64,000 nucleotides of DNA, taken from Lachnospiraceae bacterium A2 (GTDB taxonomy: Bacteria > Bacillota > Clostridia > Lachnospirales > Lachnospiraceae). A model generated the notes under the pieces. It saw only the letters and a list, made by a program, of their open reading frames with translations, had not been told where the DNA came from and ran no database searches. Shown one piece after another: positions 1-7,829 of this stretch. The stretch is from the NCBI GenBank assembly GCA_000403315.2, contig KE159636.1, positions 649,358-713,357 of the forward strand. Reading direction: 5' to 3'. The translations under genes and the position numbers were made by a program. Every line of letters begins with the position of its first letter. The stretch's first letter is position 1.

Positions 1-62
1 CCAATTATCAGCAGGAGCTTATCCTGCGTTGAATATCTTGAAAATACGCTTTTCTTCTTCAT
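1..62 (-). CDS. Carbohydrate ABC transporter permease, LplC/YtcP type (5' end only)
   Basis: Only the first 20 codons are inside the window; the gene runs off the left edge on the minus strand. The ATG at 62-60 is preceded by a strong AAGGAGG (complement of 71-78). The visible protein starts MKKKSVFSRYSTQDKLL, a charged cytoplasmic leader followed by the start of a hydrophobic segment. It begins 16 bases after the stop of the LplB-type permease, the usual order for the two inner-membrane subunits of oligosaccharide importers of the CUT1 class. The assignment rests mostly on position, because too little of the protein is visible to show a permease signature. Confidence 0.6.
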   Translation of the reverse strand, partial: MKKKSVFSRYSTQDKLLLII

Positions 63-77
63 CCCGTATGCACCTCC

Positions 78-1028
78 TTATAATCCCTGTCCGTCATTCA
101 TCTTTGCTACAATCTTATTCACAACAAGCAGGAGAATCACGTTAATCACCGTATTGAAAAGGCCCACCGCCGTTGAAAAGCTGTAATCCCCATCAATCAA
201 GCCCTTTCGGTATACATAGGTAGCAATGATTTCAGAAGACGGAAGGTTCAGGTCTGTCTGTAGCGCATATGCCTTCTCAAATCCGATACTCATGATATTG
301 CCTGCCTGCAGGATAAACTGGAGCACTACCATATCCTTGATTGCAGGCCACTCTACTACCCGGATTTGCTGCAGGATATTTGCTCCGTCCATGACTGCGG
401 CTTCCCTCAGCTCTTGGCTGGCATTGGATAAAGAAGCGGTGTACATAATAGAAGCCCACCCTGCCCCTTGCCAGATACCGCTGATAATATAGATAGAGCG
501 GAATGCCTCCGGCATTGTCATAAAGTTGATGTCACTTCCCAACAAAAGGTTTACCGGGCCGGTCACAGAGAGGAAGATACGCACGATACCACAAAGTACG
601 ATGACCGATACAAAGTTCGGCAGATAAAGTATCAGCTGTATTTTTTTCTTAATACCCGTGCTCTGGATCCTGTTCAGCAAAAGAGCCAAAATAATCGGAA
701 CTGGGAATCCCCACAACAGGCTGTATACACTCAGCTTTAATGTATTTGCCAAATAACCCATAAAATCAGGCGAAGACAAAAACCTTGTGAAATGCTTTAG
801 CCCTACCCACTCGCTGCCAAAGACCCCTTTAAAGGGATTATAATCCTGAAATGCGATCAGGATACCGCTCATAGGCGCATACTTAAAAATCAGTGTCAGC
901 AATAATGCCGGCATTAAGAAAATCAGATAAAGCTGCCAGTGCTGCTTGATGTATAACAGCGTGTTATGCAATCCGGCGCCTGTGTTGCCCTGTTTTCCAC
1001 TTGAAACAGTTTTTGTAGTTGTTCTCAT
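78..1028 (-). CDS. Oligosaccharide ABC transporter permease, LplB/YteP type
   Basis: Integral membrane subunit of a CUT1-type sugar importer, about 316 residues with six predicted membrane segments. The first is preceded by a basic N-terminus and followed by the family's typical YAPMSGILIAFQDYNP segment. The EAAxMDGAN loop (EAAVMDGANILQQ), which contacts the ATPase, is present near residue 210. The start at 1028 (MRTTTKTV) is preferred over an in-frame ATG at 1058 because AAAGGAGG lies just upstream of it. The gene is divergent from a LacI regulator and followed by a second permease start, so a substrate-binding protein and the rest of the permease lie outside the window. The substrate cannot be read from the sequence; the neighbouring DUF624 and LacI genes suggest a plant or host oligosaccharide. 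Confidence 0.9.
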   Translation of the reverse strand: MRTTTKTVSSGKQGNTGAGLHNTLLYIKQHWQLYLIFLMPALLLTLIFKYAPMSGILIAFQDYNPFKGVFGSEWVGLKHFTRFLSSPDFMGYLANTLKLSVYSLLWGFPVPIILALLLNRIQSTGIKKKIQLILYLPNFVSVIVLCGIVRIFLSVTGPVNLLLGSDINFMTMPEAFRSIYIISGIWQGAGWASIMYTASLSNASQELREAAVMDGANILQQIRVVEWPAIKDMVVLQFILQAGNIMSIGFEKAYALQTDLNLPSSEIIATYVYRKGLIDGDYSFSTAVGLFNTVINVILLLVVNKIVAKMNDGQGL

Positions 1029-1153
1029 AATTTCCTCCTTTCTTCCAAATCCCTCCATTTTTGCATTTGCCTACTCCTATTCCTTACTATCCCCCTTCCA
1101 TACGCTAAAATTTGTGCATTTGTAAAATTTTGTGTTGAGATTTGTATATTACA

Positions 1154-1182
1154 TTTATACCATTAATTTTACATTTAGTCAA
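1154..1182 (-). promoter_or_regulatory. Sigma-A promoter for the ABC permease operon
   Basis: Read on the minus strand, TTGACT (1182-1177), a 17-base spacer and TATAAA (1159-1154) form a near-consensus promoter about 125 bases upstream of the permease start. Its spacer contains a TTTTACATTT motif (as AAATGTAAAA on this strand), one of several copies in the divergent region. Confidence 0.75.
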
Positions 1183-1307
1183 CACTTGATGGTTCATTTG
1201 CCCAATTATTTTTTGGGTTTTTTTACTTTTCTGTACAAAACGCCTTGGAAAAATGCCCTTAAGCAAAACTTAACCCATAAATTATTTCATTTTTTTAATT
1301 TTTACAT

Positions 1308-1336
1308 TTGACACATAATCATTTGCACATTATAAT
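1308..1336 (+). promoter_or_regulatory. Consensus sigma-A promoter for the LacI regulator gene
   Basis: TTGACA at 1308-1313, a 17-base spacer and TATAAT at 1331-1336 match the consensus exactly. It drives the regulator and probably the DUF624 and membrane-protein genes behind it. The -35 is fused to a TTTTTACATTTG site, and another site lies at 1354-1363, which would allow autorepression. Confidence 0.85.
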
Positions 1337-1435
1337 AGTAATTAGAATCACAGAATGTAAAATAAACCATAACAGCATTTAGGTACGTTACTTTTATTAT
1401 AGAATTAACGACAAGGAGGCATAAAGGAGGCATAT

Positions 1436-2506
1436 ATGAAGACACGAGTTACTATTCAGGATATCGCAGAAGAACTGGGCATTTCCCGCAATACTGTTTC
1501 CAAGGCCATCAACAATACCGGAATACTGGCAGATGCAACCCGGGAAAAAGTATTGAAGAAAGCAGCAGAGATGGGGTATAAGCAATTTTCATATGTAAAA
1601 GTAGTGGATTCAGGCATGCCGGTACTTACCCTTTCAGCGCCGAAAGAAAATGCCGAGATTGCCTTATTTATCACGAATTTACTGGGAAATTCCCATTTTG
1701 CAACAGTTATGCTGGATAAATTCCAGAAAGAGCTTTCAGGGCTGGGATACACGCTTACCATGCATCGGATTCTTTCGGAAGAAATCAATTCCCTGACGCT
1801 TCCTGCGTCCTTTTCCATAGAGCGGACCGCCGGTATTATCTGCATTGAGATGTTTGATTATAACTACGACAAAATGATTTGCAATCTGGGTCTCCCCGTT
1901 TTACTGATAGACGCTCCAGCGCCTTGTTTCAAAGAGCCTTTAGAAGCAGATATCCTACTCATGGATAATCAGTCCAACATCTATCTGTTCATTCAGGAAA
2001 TGATACGGCGCGGAAAGACAAATATCGGATTCATCGGCAAACATCTGCATTGCCAGTCCTTTTTTGAACGCTACACTGCTTATCGGCAGGCCTTGTACCT
2101 GTCAGGGCTCCCCTGCCCCGATGCGTACTGCATCACAGGGAATCCGCCGGAAGGCCGTGACCTAGACCCCGCAGCTTATCAGGATTATCTGACAGAATGT
2201 CTGCAAAAATTAAAGCATATGCCAGACGTATTCCTGTGCGCCAATGACTTTGTGGCGATTGATGCTATGCAGGTACTGAAGAAACTGGGGTATTCCGTTC
2301 CGCAGGATGTCTATTTGTGCGGATTTGATGATTCGCCGGATGCAAAAATTGTTACGCCTGCGCTTACTTCTATCCATATACATAGCCAAATCATGGGATA
2401 CTATGCCATAAACCTGCTGATGTCCCGTATCAATGAGCCTTCTTTGAATTATTGTACCGTGCACACGGAAACTAACCTGATTTACAGGGAATCTACAGAA
2501 AATTAA
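1436..2506 (+). CDS. LacI family transcriptional regulator
   Basis: DNA-binding sugar-responsive regulator of 356 residues, the family's normal length. Residues 5-25 form the LacI helix-turn-helix (TIQDIAEELGISRNTVSKAIN), followed by the hinge, which departs from the usual NxxAR(A)L form. The remainder is a periplasmic-binding-protein-like effector domain containing the family's late segment 'VYLCGFDDSP' and 'PALTSIHI'. Two consecutive Shine-Dalgarno sequences (AAGGAGG at 1413 and AAAGGAGG at 1423) precede the ATG, so the start is secure. It lies divergent from the oligosaccharide permease genes and probably controls them. The effector sugar is unknown. Confidence 0.93.
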   Translation: MKTRVTIQDIAEELGISRNTVSKAINNTGILADATREKVLKKAAEMGYKQFSYVKVVDSGMPVLTLSAPKENAEIALFITNLLGNSHFATVMLDKFQKELSGLGYTLTMHRILSEEINSLTLPASFSIERTAGIICIEMFDYNYDKMICNLGLPVLLIDAPAPCFKEPLEADILLMDNQSNIYLFIQEMIRRGKTNIGFIGKHLHCQSFFERYTAYRQALYLSGLPCPDAYCITGNPPEGRDLDPAAYQDYLTECLQKLKHMPDVFLCANDFVAIDAMQVLKKLGYSVPQDVYLCGFDDSPDAKIVTPALTSIHIHSQIMGYYAINLLMSRINEPSLNYCTVHTETNLIYRESTEN

Positions 2507-2591
2507 TCAGAAGCAGTAAACCATGCCGTACCTGCCATATACCACATAGGCGCCCAGGGGAGGCAGCTTACACAAACAAGGAGGAACCACT

Positions 2592-3239
2592 ATGAGAAAT
2601 TTATTCAATCTGGACGGACCGCTTATGCAGCTTATCAACAAAGTCGTTTACAGTGTTTATCTGAATATCCTATGGTTTATTTGCTGCATCCCCATTGTAA
2701 CAATCGGGGCGTCAACCACCGCGCTTTTTTATGTCACATTGAAGATAGCCAAGAATGATGAAGGCAACATCACGAAAGCTTTCTTCCATTCTTTCAGGGT
2801 AAACCTAAAGCAGAGCACCATCGTCTGGATGATTCTTCTATGTATGGGAATTATCCTTGGCGTGGACGGGTATGTCGTATACCACATGCGGTACGAAAAT
2901 GCTTTCTGGACCCTTTGTACTGCGTTCCTTATTATTGCCGCGGCTGCCTATGCCATTGTCCTCATGTATATTTTCCCTCTTATGGCAAGATTTGAAAATA
3001 CAATTAGCGCAATGTTTAAAAATGCGCTGTTTATGGGCATCCGGTTTTTGTTCTGCACCATATCAATGGCTGCCATTTATTTTGCAATGCTGCTGGTTGT
3101 AGTCCGCTTTTTTACCCCGGCTATCATTTTTGGGGAAGGCCTGTGCGCATTGCTCTGCTCATGCCTGCTGTCCAATATCCTGCTGCTTTGTCAGGAAAAA
3201 ACAGAATCTAACCAAAAATCTGCTTCTGAACCGCAGTAA
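2592..3239 (+). CDS. DUF624 (YesL) family membrane protein
   Basis: A 215-residue membrane protein with about five hydrophobic segments and the YesL-type start MRNLFNLDGPLMQLINKV, followed by 'IPIVTIGASTTALFYV', the most conserved part of the family. Members are found next to CUT1 oligosaccharide ABC transporters and their regulators, and this one follows a LacI gene; their biochemical role is not established. The ATG has an AAGGAGG ribosome site 8 bases upstream. It is probably cotranscribed with the LacI gene (85-base gap) and the next gene (51-base gap). Confidence 0.88.
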   Translation: MRNLFNLDGPLMQLINKVVYSVYLNILWFICCIPIVTIGASTTALFYVTLKIAKNDEGNITKAFFHSFRVNLKQSTIVWMILLCMGIILGVDGYVVYHMRYENAFWTLCTAFLIIAAAAYAIVLMYIFPLMARFENTISAMFKNALFMGIRFLFCTISMAAIYFAMLLVVVRFFTPAIIFGEGLCALLCSCLLSNILLLCQEKTESNQKSASEPQ

Positions 3240-3290
3240 CTTCCAAACGAAAGGATGCTGGGAACTTTTTAAGCCCACGGAAATTTGCTT

Positions 3291-4034
3291 ATGAAACCCA
3301 ATGAAACTATAACCGCAAAAAAGGAACAATGGAAGCGGCTCCACGGAAAACAGAAGCTACAGTACATCTGGGATTATTACAAATTCCCAATGATAGTTTG
3401 TTTCATTTTCCTATATATCATCGGCTATACCGCTTATGGGCGCTTTACCAGGAAAGATCCTGTGCTCTATGCCGGTCTTATTAATATATCTTCCAGCGAA
3501 CCGTTAAATCTTCAGCTAAGCGAAGATTTTCTGGAGTTTATGGATGAAAATATTTCCCAAAAAAAGGTGCAGTTATACACCGGGCTATACCTGACTAGTG
3601 ACCCAAACAATCCGCATCATGAATACACTTATGCCTCCCGCATAAAAATCCTTGCTGCTATCGACAGCGAACAGCTCGATGTAGTTTTGATGGACAAGGA
3701 GTCATTTGACGCATTCTCGCAAAACGGGTACCTGTGCAATCTGGAGCATTTACTTCGGGATTTATCTCCAGATACCTTTGACGCACTAAAACCATACCTC
3801 GTTACCAACACATCCATATTGGAAGACAACTCCGAAGATTTACTCGCAGACAGCTCCCTGCCTTATCAGGCGGTAACGGAAGAATACCCAATGGGCCTTA
3901 TTGTTTCACAAAAGGGGTTATTGAAGCAGGCAGGGTTTCACGATGACATATATCTTGGCGTGGTCGGCAATTCTCCCCGAACCGGCAATGCTGTAAAGTA
4001 TATCAACTATTTATACACAGGAAATGAACAATAG
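3291..4034 (+). CDS. Uncharacterised protein with one N-terminal membrane anchor
   Basis: A 247-residue protein with a basic cytoplasmic start, one membrane segment at about residues 32-50 (FPMIVCFIFLYIIGYTAYG) and a soluble outer domain. That domain has a segment reading VVLMDKESFDAF...GYLCNLEHLL and ends with 'VVGNSPRTGNAVKYINYLY', which resembles the ligand-binding part of extracellular solute-binding proteins. Similar proteins sit beside DUF624 genes in Clostridia, so it may be an accessory of the sugar uptake system. ATG at 3291 is chosen; a TTG two codons upstream has no better ribosome site, and the Shine-Dalgarno is weak for either. Function is unknown. Confidence 0.75.
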   Translation: MKPNETITAKKEQWKRLHGKQKLQYIWDYYKFPMIVCFIFLYIIGYTAYGRFTRKDPVLYAGLINISSSEPLNLQLSEDFLEFMDENISQKKVQLYTGLYLTSDPNNPHHEYTYASRIKILAAIDSEQLDVVLMDKESFDAFSQNGYLCNLEHLLRDLSPDTFDALKPYLVTNTSILEDNSEDLLADSSLPYQAVTEEYPMGLIVSQKGLLKQAGFHDDIYLGVVGNSPRTGNAVKYINYLYTGNEQ

Positions 4035-4267
4035 CTGTCTGGAATATGCCCGGCTGATAAGCATCTGGAAAGTCCTGTAAAGTAAAAGAGGGGGCGTGTG
4101 AAACCAAGATTTTTGCCTGCCGTACATATCAGATTCTGACAGTAATTTTAAGATTAGCATTTCGATTACGGCTTTTTTCATTGTGTTTGTTAAGCTTTTC
4201 ATAACACCATTCTAAAACGCAGGATGGGAAAATGCAAGAGATAAAATGGGAATATTGACAAAAAACC
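4035..4267. other. Gene-poor spacer before marR
   Basis: The 343 bases from 4035 to 4377 contain only a minus-strand PadR remnant near 4118-4202 and the marR promoter/operator block at 4268-4317. No intact gene is visible. Confidence 0.6.
4118..4202 (-). pseudogene. PadR-family regulator, N-terminal remnant
   Basis: Reading the minus strand from the ATG at 4202 gives MKSLTNTMKKAVIEMLILKL followed by LSESDMYGRQ, which matches the start of PadR regulators (xxKGxLExxILxLLxxxxxYGYQ). After the YG-Q segment the frame continues for another 30 codons with no PadR character, so the rest of the winged helix and the C-terminal helix are missing. The remnant lies convergent to the sugar cluster and back to back with marR, suggesting an older regulator gene replaced or deleted here. 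The truncation is inferred from family knowledge. Confidence 0.55.
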
Positions 4268-4317
4268 TTGACATAAATCCGAAGTCGGATTATACTATCA
4301 ATTATCCGATTTCGGAT
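4268..4317 (+). promoter_or_regulatory. marR-MATE promoter with two palindromic operators
   Basis: TTGACA (4268-4273), a 17-base spacer and TATACT (4291-4296) form a strong promoter. The spacer ends in a perfect palindrome, ATCCGA-AG-TCGGAT (4277-4290), and a second one, ATCCGA-TT-TCGGAT (4304-4317), lies over the expected transcription start. Their centres are 27 bases apart. This is the classic layout for autorepression by a MarR dimer. Confidence 0.85.
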
Positions 4318-4377
4318 TATAAGGGATGAACTGGATTGTCCATCGCTATTTGTACCAAAGTGAAAGGAATGGTGGCT

Positions 4378-4824
4378 ATGACGAAGTATGAACAAGGGAA
4401 AAATTTAGAAGCGTTTAACCGCCTGTACCGGGAAATGGACCAGATTTACCACGGGCTGGCTGTCCGGCTTGGCATGTCCGACAGCGGATTTATCATTCTG
4501 TATACCATTGCGGAACTGGGGGAAGGATGCCTGCAGAAAGACATTGCAGCATGGTGTTCCTTAAGCAGGCAGACCGTCAATTCTTCCATCCAGAACCTGA
4601 AAGCCCAAGGGTTCCTTACCTTGGAATCTGGCAGGGGGAGGGAAAAAGGCGTTTTTCTTACCCAGGAAGGGAAAAGCCTGATAGAAAAAAAGATTTTCCC
4701 AGTCATGGAAATGGAGAAATCTGCCTTTGAGGAGATGTCCCCGGAAGAAAGCCGGAAAATGCTGGAGCTGATGGGGAAATATGTCCAGTTTTTCCGGGAA
4801 CAGGCGGCAGAGAGGTTATTATGA
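4378..4824 (+). CDS. MarR family transcriptional regulator
   Basis: A 148-residue winged-helix regulator. The recognition region 'LQKDIAAWCSLSRQTVNSSIQNL' is followed by the wing 'LTLESGRGREKGVFLTQEGK' with the typical D/G-R-rich turn, flanked by helices used for dimerisation. ATG 4378 (MTKYEQG) is chosen because AAAGGA lies about 10 bases upstream; the in-frame ATG at 4369 is too close to it. The stop overlaps the start of the MATE gene (ATGA at 4821-4824). Two identical-arm palindromes in its promoter are its probable operators, so it should repress itself and the efflux pump until an inducing compound binds. Confidence 0.93.
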   Translation: MTKYEQGKNLEAFNRLYREMDQIYHGLAVRLGMSDSGFIILYTIAELGEGCLQKDIAAWCSLSRQTVNSSIQNLKAQGFLTLESGRGREKGVFLTQEGKSLIEKKIFPVMEMEKSAFEEMSPEESRKMLELMGKYVQFFREQAAERLL

Positions 4825-6152
4825 GAATACAGTTATCAGACCATTTTACGTACCGGAGGCTGCTGCGTTTTGTGGTATCCCCTGTTTTAATGATGATCTG
4901 CACTTCCTTCTACAGCATTGTGGATGGTTTTTTTGTGTCGAATTATGTAGGAAAGACTCCCTTTGCGGCGTTGAACCTGGTATTTCCAGTGTGCATGGCA
5001 TTTGGGACGGTAGGGATTATGATAGGGACAGGCGGCAGCGCGGTAGTGTCTAAGACATTAGGGGAAGGGAAACGGGAGAAGGCGAACCAGTATTTTTCCA
5101 TGCTGGTGTATTTTTCTATTGGCTTAAGCCTTGCCCTGACGGTGGCAGGGCTTGTATTTGCAAGGCCTATTTCCATTGCCCTGGGGGCAGGCGGGGAGTT
5201 ATTGGAATACAGCGTGCTCTACAGCAGGCTCCTGTTTGCGGCATTGACGCCTTTTGTGCTGCAGAATGTGTTCCAGAGCTTTTTTGTTACGGCGGAAAAA
5301 CCGGGCCTGAGCCTGAAAATGTCCATAGCCGCAGGGATTACAAATATTGTGCTGGATTATCTGTTTATTGCAGTATTCCGCTGGGGGCTGGCGGGTGCGG
5401 CGTTAGCTACAGGCATTGGGCAGGCCGTAGGCGGAATTATCCCGCTCTTTTATTTTGCCCGGGAAAATGACAGCCTGTTAAGGCTTACCAGGACAAAGCT
5501 GGAAAAGCAGGTCATCTTAAAGACATTTGGGAATGGCTCGTCCGAAATGGTGACGAACCTTTCCGCATCCATCATAAATATCCTGTACAATTTCCAGCTT
5601 ATGAAGCTGGCGGGGGAAAATGGGATTGCGGCTTATGGGATTATTATGTATGTGAACTTTGCCTTTATGGCGATTTATTTGGGGTACGCTATTGGCAGCA
5701 GCCCTGTGGTCGGCTACCATTACGGCGCGGGCAACCACAAGGAACTGAAAAACCTGCTGGCAAAAAGCCTTGTCCTAATGGGCGGCGCCGGGATTTTGCT
5801 GACTATGCTGGCAGAACTCCTGACAGCGCCCCTTGTAGCCATTTTCGCCAACTACGATGCGGAGCTTTTCGCCATGACTTGCCATGGGTTCCGCCTGTAT
5901 GCCCTGGCTTTCGCAGCAATGGGCGTCAATGTGTTTGGCTCTGCCTTTTTTACCGCCTTGGGGAACGGGGTGATTTCCGCCACGATTTCCTTCCTGCGGA
6001 CACTGTTGTTCCAAATCGCCATGATTATCCTGCTGCCTGTATTTCTTGGCATAGACGGCATTTGGCTGGCAATTGGGGCGGCGGAACTTCTGGCCTTGGC
6101 AGTTACCGTTACATTCCTTTTAAGAAACCGGAAGAAATACCACTATGCTTAA
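4821..6152 (+). CDS. MATE family multidrug efflux transporter
   Basis: A 443-residue, 12-segment membrane protein of the multidrug and toxic compound extrusion family, which exports cationic drugs or metabolites using a Na+ or H+ gradient. The first half has the family pattern 'SIVDGFFVSNYVGKTPFAALNLVFP' and 'GTGGSAVVSKTLGEG', and the second half repeats the fold with 'IGSSPVVGYHYGAGNHKELK'. It overlaps marR by four bases and is translationally coupled to it, so substrate sensing by MarR probably controls the pump. Length and motifs are normal. Confidence 0.93.
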   Translation: MRIQLSDHFTYRRLLRFVVSPVLMMICTSFYSIVDGFFVSNYVGKTPFAALNLVFPVCMAFGTVGIMIGTGGSAVVSKTLGEGKREKANQYFSMLVYFSIGLSLALTVAGLVFARPISIALGAGGELLEYSVLYSRLLFAALTPFVLQNVFQSFFVTAEKPGLSLKMSIAAGITNIVLDYLFIAVFRWGLAGAALATGIGQAVGGIIPLFYFARENDSLLRLTRTKLEKQVILKTFGNGSSEMVTNLSASIINILYNFQLMKLAGENGIAAYGIIMYVNFAFMAIYLGYAIGSSPVVGYHYGAGNHKELKNLLAKSLVLMGGAGILLTMLAELLTAPLVAIFANYDAELFAMTCHGFRLYALAFAAMGVNVFGSAFFTALGNGVISATISFLRTLLFQIAMIILLPVFLGIDGIWLAIGAAELLALAVTVTFLLRNRKKYHYA

Positions 6153-6205
6153 ATGGAAAATAGAATGGATAAGGAAAAATACATTGACGAAACAGAGGAA
6201 ATGCC

Positions 6206-6334
6206 ATGAAACAGTACAGCAAAATTATTGTCTTGTACCCCAGACTTTCAGATGGGAATGAGGGCAGGGACGGCTATGCCCCCTGTTCAGTTTGCTGTAC
6301 TGCTTTTGTAAATTTTTTCATAGATTATGAATAG
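6206..6334 (+). CDS. Possible 42-residue peptide of unknown function
   Basis: A short frame with a GAGGAA ribosome site begins MKQYSKIIVLYPRLSDGNEG and ends IDYE. It lies between the MATE gene and the defence module. A 12-base inverted repeat, CAGTACAGCAAA (6212-6223) and TTTGCTGTACTG (6291-6302), brackets most of it. It could be a true small gene or the remnant of a larger one ('IIVLYPR' has the look of a beta strand from a longer protein). No function is proposed. Confidence 0.3.
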   Translation: MKQYSKIIVLYPRLSDGNEGRDGYAPCSVCCTAFVNFFIDYE

Positions 6335-6395
6335 ATAATTAAGTGGAAAAATCACATTATAATCCAGAAATACATTGAAAAATATAAAAATATAA

Positions 6396-6424
6396 TTGAC
6401 AAACAAGAAATAATCGCATATATT
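6396..6424 (+). promoter_or_regulatory. Promoter of the ATPase-RloB module
   Basis: TTGACA at 6396-6401, a 17-base spacer and TATATT at 6419-6424 lie 26 bases before the ATPase start. The expected transcript would begin near 6431, almost at the ribosome site. Confidence 0.75.
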
Positions 6425-6449
6425 TGTCAGTAGCAGGGAGGTGCCGTTA

Positions 6450-7829
6450 ATGCTTATCCGTTTTAATATTAAAAATTTTCTTTCGTTTTCGGAAAGAGAA
6501 GATGGAAAATCAGAAGAATTTTCTATGATAGCTGGAAAAGTGAGAAATAAAAAAGAACATATCTATTCAGATGATAAAATTAAATTGTTAAAATTTGCTG
6601 CAGTTTATGGGGCAAATGCTTCTGGAAAGTCAAATTTAGTGAAAGCATTAGAATTTATGAAACAAGTTGTACTATTTGGTTTGCCAGAAGGGTATACGGA
6701 TAAATATTGTAAAGTAATAGGAGAGAATAAAGAGAAAGAAAGTTACTTTGAGTTAGAGCTTATGTTGGAAAATAAATATTATGCTTATGGATTTGAAGTG
6801 ATTTTAAATAAAGGGAAAATTGTATCTGAGTGGTTGATAGAACTTACATCTGATAACAGAGAAAAAGTGATTTTTACTAGGGATATAATGAACGGAACAT
6901 ATGAATTTGGCGGGCAAGTCAATGTGAAAGGATTGGCAGAAAAGTTAGATGTTTATGCAGAGGATATTCAGGAGGATACCAGTGCGTTATTGTTGTCTGT
7001 AATGAACCAAAATAAGAAAACATTATATCAGCAATTTGCACAGGCGGCAGTATTTCAAAATGTTTATATGTGGATGCAAAATAGTTTAGATATTAATTAT
7101 CCAGACAGGCCAATTTCGGACTATTCTTATTTGGCTGAAACTGAAAATGTTGAAGAAATTTGCAGAATTATAGCGGCATTTGGAACAGGGATCACAGATT
7201 TTCAGATGGTAGAAGTGCCTGTTGAAAAGGTATTGGGATATTTGCCAAAAAGAGTACAAGAGGATTTGCTTGCTGGTATTGAAAAAAAAGTAACTGATAT
7301 GAAAAATGAGGAAACAGATGGCTTGGGGATTATAATGAGAAGCAACCGTGACTTTTTTATATTAAGGATAGATAAGGAAGAAAACGTTATATGCAAAACA
7401 ATTAAATTTTCACATGGAAAAAAGAATATACTTTTTGACTTGTCAGAGGAGTCAGACGGTACAGTAAGGGTCTTAGATTTGTTAGAAGTGCTTTTGTCTG
7501 GAGAAGGAAAAACATATGTAATTGATGAGTTAGACAGATGTTTACATCCGAGCCTAACATATAAATTTGTGGACACATTTCTTAAATTGGCAGAGCAAAA
7601 ACACATTCAGTTAATTGTTACGACACATGAGTCAAGGCTCATGGATTTTGATCTGTTACGCCGGGATGAAATTTGGTTTGTAAATAAACGGAAATCGGGT
7701 GAAAGTGATATTTATTCCTTGGAAGAGTATAATGCTAGATTTGACCAAAAAATAGACAAAGCGTATTTGGAGGGGCGTTATGGCGGTGTCCCTGTTTTTA
7801 GCACAGTATTTCCAATTAGGGAGGGATAA
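6450..7829 (+). CDS. AAA ATPase, AbiLi/RloA-like (predicted phage defence)
   Basis: A 459-residue ATPase of the AAA_15/AAA_21 group. It starts with the family's 'MLIRFNIKNFLSF', has Walker A GANASGKS at about residues 54-61, an ABC-like signature region 'LSEESDGTVRVLDLL', Walker B 'TYVIDELDRCLHP' and a final 'TTHESRLMD' switch His. GTG at 6441 is possible, but the ATG at 6450 has AGGGAGG at proper distance. It overlaps the RloB-domain gene by one base (TAATG). This ATPase plus RloB pair is the composition of lactococcal AbiL and of RloAB; AbiL acts by abortive infection. The module is clearly more AT-rich than its neighbours, a sign of transfer. Confidence 0.85.
   Translation: MLIRFNIKNFLSFSEREDGKSEEFSMIAGKVRNKKEHIYSDDKIKLLKFAAVYGANASGKSNLVKALEFMKQVVLFGLPEGYTDKYCKVIGENKEKESYFELELMLENKYYAYGFEVILNKGKIVSEWLIELTSDNREKVIFTRDIMNGTYEFGGQVNVKGLAEKLDVYAEDIQEDTSALLLSVMNQNKKTLYQQFAQAAVFQNVYMWMQNSLDINYPDRPISDYSYLAETENVEEICRIIAAFGTGITDFQMVEVPVEKVLGYLPKRVQEDLLAGIEKKVTDMKNEETDGLGIIMRSNRDFFILRIDKEENVICKTIKFSHGKKNILFDLSEESDGTVRVLDLLEVLLSGEGKTYVIDELDRCLHPSLTYKFVDTFLKLAEQKHIQLIVTTHESRLMDFDLLRRDEIWFVNKRKSGESDIYSLEEYNARFDQKIDKAYLEGRYGGVPVFSTVFPIREG

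Larger units (their letters stand above)
1118..1363. promoter_or_regulatory. Recurring TTTTACATTT sites in the divergent region
   Basis: The 377-base region between the permease and the LacI gene holds at least five variants of one AT-rich motif: 1118-1128 (inverted, ATTTGTAAAAT), 1146-1158, 1167-1176, 1300-1309 and 1354-1363 (inverted). Two overlap the two promoters' -35 or spacer regions and one sits just after the LacI promoter -10. The arrangement suggests binding sites for the adjacent LacI regulator, although classical LacI operators are palindromes with a central CG, so a different regulator or plain AT-richness is possible. Confidence 0.4.
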
